Source: an uncultured Asticcacaulis sp. (GTDB lineage Bacteria; Pseudomonadota; Alphaproteobacteria; Caulobacterales; Caulobacteraceae). Taken from it: a stretch of DNA of 6,119 nucleotides. How positions within the stretch are numbered: the stretch's first letter is position 1; every line of letters starts with the position of its first letter. Below, piece after piece: positions 1 to 5,407 of the stretch. The position numbers were made by a program, and so were the translations under genes. The DNA lies in contig CAMLLA010000263.1 of the NCBI GenBank assembly GCA_946480525.1, positions 1 through 6,119 of the forward strand, written 5' to 3'. Below the pieces are notes generated by a model, which worked only from the letters and a program-made list of their open reading frames with translations, ran no database searches and had not been told where the DNA came from.

Positions 1-53
1 CTGAGTCTATCAAAGCGCACGTAAAAGCACTTGGTCGCCGAGGCCGCACATGA
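1..53 (+). CDS. Probable antitoxin, C-terminal end only (partial, start lies outside the window)
   Basis: An open frame entering from the left edge (codons begin at base 3) encodes ESIKAHVKALGRRGRT and stops with TGA at 51-53. That stop overlaps the ATG of the downstream ParE-like toxin in an ATGA junction, the usual arrangement of type II antitoxin-toxin pairs in which antitoxin is translated first and the two are coupled. Only 16 complete codons are visible, so the antitoxin family (ribbon-helix-helix ParD-like or another) cannot be told. The short basic tail is compatible with the end of a small DNA-binding antitoxin. The identification rests on position and coupling, not on a recognised domain. 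Confidence 0.6.
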   Translation, partial: ESIKAHVKALGRRGRT

Positions 54-385
54 CGCATTGGCGTGTCCGCCTAAGCACTGCGGCGGAGGCTGATATTGCG
101 GATATACTCGACTATACAATTGAAAGCTTTGGAGAAGCCCAGACGGACCTCTATGGGTCGCTTTTGGCAGAGTCCTTGGACGCGCTGCGGAACGGTCCCG
201 GCATAGTTGGCAGCCGGTCTCGTGAAGACATTCTGCCAGGGCTGTACAGCTTGCACATCGGCCGCCGTGGCCAGAAAGCTCGTCATCTTATCTTCTTTCG
301 GAAGGACGACGGCGAGATCATCGAAGTGCTGCGTGTCCTGCATGATGCCATGGAACTGACGCGCCACTTACCCGGAGCAAACTAA
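50..385 (+). CDS. Type II toxin of the RelE/ParE family
   Basis: The 111-residue product has the length and pattern of a ParE-like toxin. An N-terminal helical hairpin holds A12, D15, I16, I19, Y22 and F27-G28 (the A..Di..I..Yt...fG pattern) and a second helix around Y35-L46. P50-G51 and the L62-P63-G64 turn follow. The C-terminal sheet runs through H79-F83 and ends with L97-H98, M101 and R105-H106-L107, the usual 'lH..m...rHL' close. ParE members poison DNA gyrase and RelE members cleave mRNA at the ribosome. The sequence looks nearer ParE, but the target is inference. The ATG overlaps the upstream antitoxin stop, and a GAGG at 40-43, six bases before the ATG, could serve as ribosome binding site. 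Transcription presumably comes from the autoregulated antitoxin promoter upstream of the window. The last 4 bp overlap the convergent TraB/GumN gene. Confidence 0.85.
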   Translation: MTHWRVRLSTAAEADIADILDYTIESFGEAQTDLYGSLLAESLDALRNGPGIVGSRSREDILPGLYSLHIGRRGQKARHLIFFRKDDGEIIEVLRVLHDAMELTRHLPGAN

Positions 386-1410
386 GGATCAACCCTTTCC
401 ACGGCGTAGCCGCGCTGCCGCAGCATGGCGATGACGCTGTCCGGTCCATTGAAATGGGCCGCGCCGACGACAACAAAAGTCGTCATTTCCCCCTTCAGCA
501 TGGTCTCGATCTGGGGAACCCATTTGGCGTTCCGACCGGTCAGCAACATGTCGTACCGGCGCGGCCCGCGCAGCTTTTCTTCCGCCAGGCCTTGCGTCAT
601 GGCGCGCTGGTCGCCGGTACGCCAGGTCTTGACCAGGGTTTCGAGACTGCCGGGATCGCGGCCGAAATGGATGGCCAGCGCCCGCTTCAGCGCCGCCGTG
701 CCGTCCTCGTCCATGCCTGATCCCAGAGCATAGAGGTAGTCATAATGCGCCTTGTGGCTCTCGAAGCCGCCGGTCTTTATCTTCAGCGCTTTTGCGCGGT
801 TGAACAGCACCCAGTCCACACCGCGATCCAGATCGAAGCCGCCGGCCGCGGAACTTAGGTCGCCGACAAAGGCCGCCATTACCGAAGGACGGACACGCGC
901 CACGTCGTTGAGCGTATAGTTGTAGCGATGCAGCAGGGTTTCGAGTTCGCGGATTTCGACGCCGCTCAGGCCATTGGTCAAACCCGGCCGGGCGGAATAG
1001 GCCTGCTCGGCAAAGCCTTTGAACTTCGGCATCTTGTCCAGGTCCGGAACCTCGAACCAAACGGCATCGGCCGTGTCGAAGGCCTGAAACAGACGTGCAT
1101 CCATCCATTCGACGCCCGGCGGCAGGGCGTGAACGCTGCCGAAAAGATAGACCGTCGCCTTGCCGCTTGTGACCTTCCACAGCAGGGGGGCACCGATCGG
1201 CCCCGCCACGGCGTCGCGAGCATCCGCCGCTACCGGTACAGAGGCGGCCACGGGCCGGGAGATCGCCACGCCCTGTTGGGACACCGGCAAGGCCGACCAC
1301 GCTGTAACCGCCAGCGCACCGGCCAGCAGCCCGATACAGGTATCGCGCACCCATTCGGGGGTGCCGGCCATGCCAATACGTATCCGTTGGCGAATATGGC
1401 TCGAATTCAT
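382..1410 (-). CDS. TraB/GumN family protein (second of two tandem paralogues)
   Basis: This 342-residue protein belongs to the TraB/PrgY/GumN family, whose fold is shared with the Tiki metalloproteases. The family hallmark is two GxxH motifs, and both are present: GSVH at 91-94 and GAAH at 316-319. An EW pair follows the first at 101-102, and RNAKWVPQIE precedes the second. A hydrophobic segment at about 24-41 suggests an N-terminal membrane anchor or uncleaved signal, followed by an Ala/Val-rich linker to about residue 74, so the domain should lie outside the cytoplasmic membrane. The substrate is unknown; a hydrolase or protease role is inferred from the superfamily only. The start at 1410 is favoured over the internal ATG at 1371 because GAAGGG lies 8 bases upstream, although it sits inside a hairpin. 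The gene follows its paralogue by 66 nt and overlaps the convergent toxin by 4 bp. Confidence 0.88.
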   Translation of the reverse strand: MNSSHIRQRIRIGMAGTPEWVRDTCIGLLAGALAVTAWSALPVSQQGVAISRPVAASVPVAADARDAVAGPIGAPLLWKVTSGKATVYLFGSVHALPPGVEWMDARLFQAFDTADAVWFEVPDLDKMPKFKGFAEQAYSARPGLTNGLSGVEIRELETLLHRYNYTLNDVARVRPSVMAAFVGDLSSAAGGFDLDRGVDWVLFNRAKALKIKTGGFESHKAHYDYLYALGSGMDEDGTAALKRALAIHFGRDPGSLETLVKTWRTGDQRAMTQGLAEEKLRGPRRYDMLLTGRNAKWVPQIETMLKGEMTTFVVVGAAHFNGPDSVIAMLRQRGYAVERVDP

Positions 1411-1412
1411 GC

Positions 1413-1446
1413 AAAACGCCCTTCGTCGGGGGAAGACGAAGGGCGT
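1413..1446 (-). terminator. Hairpin with T run between the TraB/GumN paralogues; terminator or translational control element
   Basis: ACGCCCTTCGTC at 1416-1427 and its exact reverse complement at 1435-1446 form a perfect 12-bp stem with a 7-nt loop. Read on the - strand, the stem ends in a TTTT run (1416-1413) and the ATG of the downstream gene follows after two more bases. This has the shape of an intrinsic terminator for the upstream paralogue, though the T run is short. The 3' arm also contains GAAGGG, the best Shine-Dalgarno for the downstream gene, so a folded hairpin would hide it. No T run follows the stem on the + strand, so any terminator activity should be - strand only. Confidence 0.65.
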
Positions 1447-1469
1447 GCCTGCAAGCCGGATGCCGGTTG

Positions 1470-1484
1470 TTAAGCCTTAGTTAA
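1470..1484. promoter_or_regulatory. CtrA-like box, TTAA-N7-TTAA
   Basis: TTAA at 1470-1473 and TTAA at 1481-1484 are separated by exactly seven bases, and the right half continues as TTAACCAT. This matches the binding consensus of the alphaproteobacterial cell-cycle regulator CtrA. The box overlaps the last codons and stop of the upstream TraB/GumN gene and lies about 60 bp upstream of the start of the downstream one, a reasonable place for a promoter of that gene. Part of the right half is fixed by the coding sequence (Val-Asn-stop), so chance is a real alternative. Confidence 0.35.
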
Positions 1485-2400
1485 CCATTTCGACCGTGAT
1501 GCCGCGCGCCTTGAGCATCGCGATGACGCTGTCCTTGCCTACCAGATGGCCGCCGCCAACGGCGACGAATACAGTGCCCTTGCCAGCCAGGATCTGTTCG
1601 ATCTGCGGCACCCATTTGGCGTTACGGTCGACCAGCAGGCGCTGGTACAGGGCCGGATCGTTGTCGGTGCCGAACTTGTTCATCTCGGTATTCAGCCCGG
1701 CTTCATCACCCCGCATCCAGGCATTGAACAGGCGATCAAGCGTATTGTCCGCCTTGCCCACCTCTTCCAGCATCTGGCGAAGGCCCTTAAGGTCTTCTTC
1801 CTCGGTACCGCTGGCCAGCATCTTCATCTGGTCCTCCGCGGTTTCGAAGCCCCGTATCGGCATCTGGCGTTCACGCGCCAGCTTCAGCAGGGTCAGGTCG
1901 ACGCCGGACTGGGCGTCGTATCCCAGCCGCATGGCTTCAAGCTGAAGCAGGGTCAGGCTGAGCATCCATTTTTTCAGCGGCATGATTTGTTGGACGGTCA
2001 TGCCCTTGCCCGCAAGAATGCCTTCTAGTTTCGCGATTTCTTCCGGAGTCAGTCCGGCCGTCGCCTTGCCGTTGGGATCAAGGCCATAGCGCTGGACCAG
2101 GCCGATCATCTTGGCCTGGTCGTCCATATCGGTCAGTTCCAGCCACAGGGTTTCCGATTTGGAGAAGGCATCCTTGACCTTGGGCGTCTGCCATTCGACG
2201 CCGGGCTTCATCAGGTGGATACTGCCGAACAGGTAGACGGTCGAGTCGTGGTCCTTGACGACCCACATGAGCGGCGTGGGCGCCTCCGCGCGCGCTTCGA
2301 CAGGCGCCAGGCCGGCAAAGGCCATGCCCAGAGCGGCAAAGCCGAGAACAAGGCCCGCCGCGCGATGCAGGCTGTTGGCGACGAATGTTTTTATGATCAT
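1477..2400 (-). CDS. TraB/GumN family protein (first of two tandem paralogues), secreted
   Basis: This 307-residue protein has the same TraB/GumN (Tiki-like) fold signature as its neighbour. GSIH at 59-62 is followed by an EW pair at 69-70, and VDRNAKWVPQIE leads to GGGH at 282-285. The N-terminus is a clear signal peptide: K4 and R13, a hydrophobic core at about 14-31, then ARA ending at 38 before EAPTP, suggesting signal peptidase I cleavage near residue 38 and a periplasmic mature protein of about 270 residues. Alternating charged and hydrophobic positions in the middle fit the family's helical region. The start is supported by AAAGGGGG at 2415-2408, seven bases before the ATG. The gene lies 31 nt after the XRE regulator with no terminator between, so co-transcription is possible. 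The substrate is unknown; GumN is named from the xanthan cluster, but no role in polysaccharide synthesis can be read from this sequence. Confidence 0.9.
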   Translation of the reverse strand: MIIKTFVANSLHRAAGLVLGFAALGMAFAGLAPVEARAEAPTPLMWVVKDHDSTVYLFGSIHLMKPGVEWQTPKVKDAFSKSETLWLELTDMDDQAKMIGLVQRYGLDPNGKATAGLTPEEIAKLEGILAGKGMTVQQIMPLKKWMLSLTLLQLEAMRLGYDAQSGVDLTLLKLARERQMPIRGFETAEDQMKMLASGTEEEDLKGLRQMLEEVGKADNTLDRLFNAWMRGDEAGLNTEMNKFGTDNDPALYQRLLVDRNAKWVPQIEQILAGKGTVFVAVGGGHLVGKDSVIAMLKARGITVEMVN

Positions 2401-2431
2401 GAATTATCCCCCTTTGAGGTGTAATGCCCGG

Positions 2432-2623
2432 TCATTCGGGCGAGAAAATGTCTTCGATCTTCAGACCGAACAGGGCCGAAATCGAAAAGGCCAGTGGCAA
2501 GGATGGGTCGAACTTGCCCGTTTCTATGGCGTTTACTGTCTGGCGCGATACTTTCAGGCGCTCAGCCAGTTCGGCTTGAGACCAGTCCCTTTCGGCGCGC
2601 AATACTTTTATGCGATTCTTCAT
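2432..2623 (-). CDS. Small XRE-family helix-turn-helix regulator
   Basis: The 63-residue protein is almost entirely a Cro/cI-type HTH domain. Helix 1 is near residues 3-10, WSQAELAERL forms helix 2, SRQTVNAIETG contains the recognition helix (about 25-35), and two closing helices follow before the FSPE end. It has no ligand or oligomerisation domain. Small regulators of this type usually sit beside a four-helix membrane protein and repress their own operon. Here the start lies 4 nt after the stop of exactly such a protein, with GTGAGG just upstream as a close ribosome binding site that overlaps the preceding stop. The likely target is the near-palindrome at 3094-3113 ahead of the operon; this is inference. 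The membrane partner may modulate the regulator, but nothing in the sequence shows how. Confidence 0.9.
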   Translation of the reverse strand: MKNRIKVLRAERDWSQAELAERLKVSRQTVNAIETGKFDPSLPLAFSISALFGLKIEDIFSPE

Positions 2624-2627
2624 GGCC

Positions 2628-3044
2628 TCACTTGCGCTTGAGCCACCACAGAGCCCACACGATCACGTAGCCCGCGGTCATCAGACTTAAGACCGTGAAA
2701 ATGCCCCCCCGGAACGCATCCGCGAGTGTCAAGGTTCCGTTCAGAAAAGGACTCAACCAGGCTCCGTCGAAAACGGCATCAGCGCCTAGCAAGGCAAAGG
2801 TCAATACCATGCCGACACTACCGCCCCAAAACCAAGACCACTTATGTGCTTCACGGACGGCTTCGTCGGCGCCACGCCACCAAATGATGGTCATGGGCAG
2901 GGTTATGGCTGAAACGAGGCCAACGGCAATAACGTAATAACGGGTGGTCGGGGCTTCCATTCCCAACACCATCCATCCCATACTTATGGCCAGACCCGCG
3001 ATCGCCGCAGCCGCATAGACCATTCCCAAAGACAGGCTCTTCAT
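2628..3044 (-). CDS. Small four-helix membrane protein, partner of the XRE regulator
   Basis: The 138-residue protein has four probable membrane helices at about 7-28, 36-56, 70-90 and 112-135. A charged loop between helices 2 and 3 (RGADEAVREAHKW, 57-69) and a Lys-Arg-Lys tail lie on what should be the cytoplasmic side. It carries no catalytic motif that I recognise. Membrane proteins with this layout, an acidic/basic loop and a directly following small XRE gene, are a recurrent bacterial pair of unknown biochemical role. The start at 3044 is chosen because GGAGG (3056-3052) lies seven bases before it. The in-frame ATG at 3050 would be only one base from that site, and an upstream extension to 3113 would run through the promoter and operator. 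The stop is 4 nt before the regulator, so the two are surely co-transcribed. Confidence 0.8.
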   Translation of the reverse strand: MKSLSLGMVYAAAAIAGLAISMGWMVLGMEAPTTRYYVIAVGLVSAITLPMTIIWWRGADEAVREAHKWSWFWGGSVGMVLTFALLGADAVFDGAWLSPFLNGTLTLADAFRGGIFTVLSLMTAGYVIVWALWWLKRK

Positions 3045-3072
3045 TTTCATGCCTCCACAATGACAAGTTTCT

Positions 3073-3100
3073 TTTACATTTGGAGTCGGAAAATTGTCAA
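3073..3100 (-). promoter_or_regulatory. Predicted sigma70-type promoter of the membrane protein-XRE operon
   Basis: On the - strand a perfect -35 hexamer TTGACA (3100-3095) is followed after 16 bases by TGTAAA (3078-3073), a four-of-six match to the -10 consensus. Transcription would start near 3066, leaving a short leader with GGAGG before the ATG at 3044. The -35 lies inside the near-palindromic operator, so repressor binding would block it. The -10 is weak, and another choice is possible. Confidence 0.5.
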
Positions 3101-3113
3101 GTATACTTGTCAA
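3094..3113. promoter_or_regulatory. Operator-like near-palindrome, likely XRE binding site
   Basis: TTGTCAAGTATACTTGTCAA is a 20-bp palindrome with a single mismatched pair (T/T at 3097 and 3110) around the exact core CAAGTATACTTG. It can also be read as a direct repeat of TTGTCAA with a 6-bp spacer. A further copy of the half-site, TGACAAGT at 3061-3068 (the inverse of ACTTGTCA at 3105-3112), lies between the predicted -10 and the ribosome binding site. Size, symmetry and overlap with the -35 fit an operator for the small XRE repressor encoded in this operon. Assignment to that regulator is inference from position. Confidence 0.6.
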
Positions 3114-3254
3114 AAAGTCGCTTAGCTTTGACAGGAATGCAACTTTTCGTGCGCTGCAGCATTATATGTGAGAGTGGGCGTGCTAAGGTGCACATAATGG
3201 CCCGGCTTTTGCAGTTTCGCGGCCTGACAACAAACGACTGTACCAAAGGCTGGC

Positions 3255-4397
3255 ATGCTTACCTGTGAACGCGTTCGGGCGAATGATCTGACCGATCGGG
3301 ATATCGCCCTCTGGCATACCATGCAGGCGGAAACCCCAGCCTTTCGTTCACCCCTGCTCTCTCCGGAATTTGCCCGCGCGGTCGCCGCGGTGCGCGACGA
3401 TGTCCGGGTTCTGGTCGTTCGCCGAAATGGCAAGACCGTCGGCTTCCTGCCCGTCCATATCCGCCCCGGCGCCTTTGCCCGGCCGGCCGGCGCGCCCTTT
3501 TCCGACTACAGCGCCCTGATCACCCACCCTCTGCCTGGCCTGCATATCGGCGAGGTGCTGAAGGCGGCCCGCCTCAACTCCTATCAGGCTATCGGCCTGA
3601 TCGATCCGTACAATGTCTTCGGCGAGACACCGGATGCCGAAATGGACGATGCCTTCGCCATCGACCTGTCACACGGCGAGACGTCGAACAATGCGTTCAA
3701 GAAGCTGCTTAAGAACATTCGCCGATTGACGCGCAACATCGAGGAAGCCCATGGCGCCTTGCGTTTCATTGTCGGCGATCGCGATCCTGCGCACTTCGAC
3801 GCCATGATCGCCCTGAAACGGCAGCAGACCCGCGACACCGGCCTGCACGACTTCCTGGCGGCCGACTGGGTTCAGCGCCTGTTCGCCCACCTTCTGGCCG
3901 CGCCACAGACCGGCCTGCACGGCTTCATGGTCACGCTGATGGCGGGGGACAAGCCCGCTCTCTATCACTTCGGCGTTCGCCTCGGCGACCGCGCCCACCC
4001 GTGGGTGTCGAGCTACGATCCCGCCTTTTCGCCGTTTTCGCCGGGCCAGCTTTTCCTGAACCTGTGTCCGGAACCGTTGCGTGAGGCCGGGGTCAGTTAT
4101 TATGACCTGTCGACCGGCGACCAGAAATACAAGGCGATCTTTTCCAACACCACCTTCGCGGTTCGGCACGCGCGCATCTATTCCGACGCGCGGCCGGCAC
4201 GCTTCCAGGCACAGATCGAACGCCTGACGCTCGACACCCGCAAAGCCTTGGGTCCGCGTATCGACGAAGTCGTCGCCCGCCTCAATCGCCGCTTCGATCA
4301 CATCGCCACGCTGGAGCTGGATACCCTCAGTCGCATGCGCGGCGTGGCCTTCGCCTTTTCAAACGTCGGAAAACGTCAGCGGGTTCACCAAGGTTAA
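3255..4397 (+). CDS. GNAT-fold N-acyltransferase of the FemAB/BioF2-like (CelD) type, HfsK-like
   Basis: The 380-residue protein fits the two-lobed GNAT family grouped as Acetyltransf_6 (BioF2-like/CelD), related to FemAB. The N-terminal lobe has an F30-R31-S32-P33 segment followed by a strand with VLVVRRNGKTVGFLPVH (about 52-68). The centre holds the helix NIRRLTRNIEE (154-164). The C-terminal lobe ends in the family signature YDLSTGDQKYK at 283-293, where the D, G-D and Y-K positions are kept. Such enzymes transfer acyl or aminoacyl groups to amino sugars or related acceptors; in Caulobacter the relative HfsK modifies the holdfast polysaccharide and binds c-di-GMP. There is no signal peptide, so it should act in the cytoplasm. 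AAAGG five bases before the ATG supports the start. It is followed after 9 nt by a glycosyltransferase, which supports glycan modification as its job. Orthology to HfsK is not established here. Confidence 0.8.
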   Translation: MLTCERVRANDLTDRDIALWHTMQAETPAFRSPLLSPEFARAVAAVRDDVRVLVVRRNGKTVGFLPVHIRPGAFARPAGAPFSDYSALITHPLPGLHIGEVLKAARLNSYQAIGLIDPYNVFGETPDAEMDDAFAIDLSHGETSNNAFKKLLKNIRRLTRNIEEAHGALRFIVGDRDPAHFDAMIALKRQQTRDTGLHDFLAADWVQRLFAHLLAAPQTGLHGFMVTLMAGDKPALYHFGVRLGDRAHPWVSSYDPAFSPFSPGQLFLNLCPEPLREAGVSYYDLSTGDQKYKAIFSNTTFAVRHARIYSDARPARFQAQIERLTLDTRKALGPRIDEVVARLNRRFDHIATLELDTLSRMRGVAFAFSNVGKRQRVHQG

Positions 4398-4406
4398 ACG
4401 GAGTTC

Positions 4407-5405
4407 GTGGATACTGAGATGATGGACACCCTTCCGTTTCCCGCCAGTTCCACACCGGCTGCCTCCGCCGCGCGCAGCGTGAGTGTGATCATCCCGACCT
4501 TCCGCCGTCCGCAAGGCTTGGCTTTGGCCATGAACTCCGTAGTGGCGCAATCCGGGATTGACGACATCGTCCTCAGCCTGATCATCTGCGACAACAGCCC
4601 CGAAGCCTCGGCCCGCGCCCAGGTGGCGGCGTTTGCCGCGGCGGCGCCGATCGCCGTAACCTATGTCCATGAGCCGAAGACCGGTGTCGCCAACGCGCGC
4701 AATTCGGCCGTAGCCGCCGCACACACCGCTTTCATCGCCTTTCTTGACGACGACGAAGAAGCACCGCCGACATGGCTGTCCGCGCTTCTCGGCACGCAAA
4801 CGCAGTTCGACGCCGATGTCGTCTTCGGCCCGGTCTCGGCGCGGCTGATGGACGACAGCGTCCGGTATCCCCACTATTTCGAAGCCTTCTTCTCGCGCAA
4901 CGGGCCGGCGGCGTCGCAAGCCATCGACGTCTATTACGGCTGCGGCAACAGCCTGATCCGCCGCGCCGTCATGCCGACGCATAAGCCCTTCTGCACGGAC
5001 CACAACGATATGGGCGGCGAGGACGACAAGCTGTTCTATGGCCTGAAGGCCAGGGGTGCACGCATGGCGTGGTCTGCGGAAGCCACCGTCTTCGAGGACG
5101 TGCCTCCGTCGCGCTCGACGCTCCACTATACGCTCAGGCGCGCCTTTGCCTATGGCCAGGGTCCAAGCTTTTCGGCGGCGCTTGGCCACAAGCCGCTGAC
5201 CTGTGCCGCGTGGATGCTGCAAGGCGTGGTCCAGGGCCTGCTGTTTTCCGTCGTCGGCGGCGCAATGTACCTGATGGGCAATGTCGAGAGCGCCTACCGT
5301 CTCGACAAGGCGGCACGCGGCTTCGGCAAGCTGATGTGGTTCCCTCCATTCAAGATCGGCTTCTACGGCCAGGCGCTGCTGCGCGCCGACGCGCCGGGGA
5401 GATAA
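4407..5405 (+). CDS. Family 2 glycosyltransferase with C-terminal hydrophobic segment
   Basis: The 332-residue protein is a GT-A fold inverting glycosyltransferase. VSVIIPTFRRP (25-35) is the nucleotide-binding first strand, GVANARN follows, and FLDDDEE places the metal-binding DxD at 114-116. GCGNSLIRR is the usual acceptor-side strand, and GGEDDK holds the likely catalytic base at E205-D206. After the domain, a hydrophobic stretch at about 265-290 probably anchors it to the inner membrane, consistent with a lipid-linked or polymer acceptor. The sugar donor cannot be told. The frame opens with GTG at 4407, three bases after GGAG (4400-4403); the ATGs at 4419 and 4422 are alternatives with weaker upstream sites, and either would leave the whole domain intact. 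The gene lies 9 nt after the acyltransferase and 2 nt before the cupin gene, so the three form one operon. Confidence 0.9.
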   Translation: MDTEMMDTLPFPASSTPAASAARSVSVIIPTFRRPQGLALAMNSVVAQSGIDDIVLSLIICDNSPEASARAQVAAFAAAAPIAVTYVHEPKTGVANARNSAVAAAHTAFIAFLDDDEEAPPTWLSALLGTQTQFDADVVFGPVSARLMDDSVRYPHYFEAFFSRNGPAASQAIDVYYGCGNSLIRRAVMPTHKPFCTDHNDMGGEDDKLFYGLKARGARMAWSAEATVFEDVPPSRSTLHYTLRRAFAYGQGPSFSAALGHKPLTCAAWMLQGVVQGLLFSVVGGAMYLMGNVESAYRLDKAARGFGKLMWFPPFKIGFYGQALLRADAPGR

Positions 5406-5407
5406 TC

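Larger units (their letters stand above)
3045..3254. other. Divergent intergenic region, 210 nt
   Basis: This AT-richer gap separates the leftward membrane protein-XRE operon from the rightward acyltransferase-glycosyltransferase-cupin cluster. Its left half holds the operator and leftward promoter. For the rightward genes no convincing promoter stands out. Weak candidates are TATACT at 3102-3107 with TTGGAG at 3080-3085, a lone TTGACA at 3128-3133, and AT-rich spots at 3162-3168 and 3193-3198 lacking a matching -35. AAAGG at 3245-3249 is the ribosome binding site for the ATG at 3255. No RNA fold or small gene is supported. Confidence 0.6.

Noticed and set aside
928..1473. Open frame of 181 codons on the + strand opposite the second TraB/GumN gene
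   Set aside because: It crosses the inter-gene hairpin, has no domain, and is antisense to a gene with both GxxH motifs.
3045..3113. N-terminal extension of the membrane protein to a start at 3113
   Set aside because: It would translate through the operator, promoter and the GGAGG site, and the added residues look non-coding. The ATG at 3044 has correct SD spacing.
3080..3268. Small + strand open frame in the divergent intergenic region
   Set aside because: TTG start within the promoter-operator region, no ribosome binding site, no family resemblance, and it overlaps the supported start of the acyltransferase.
3669..4301. Open frame of 210 codons on the - strand opposite the acyltransferase
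   Set aside because: No domain, no plausible start site context, and fully inside a gene supported by the family signature on the other strand.
4359..5222. Long open frame of 287 codons on the - strand opposite the glycosyltransferase
   Set aside because: Arg/Gly/His-rich composition typical of antisense frames in GC-rich DNA, no recognisable domain, and it lies over a clear GT2 gene with all its motifs.
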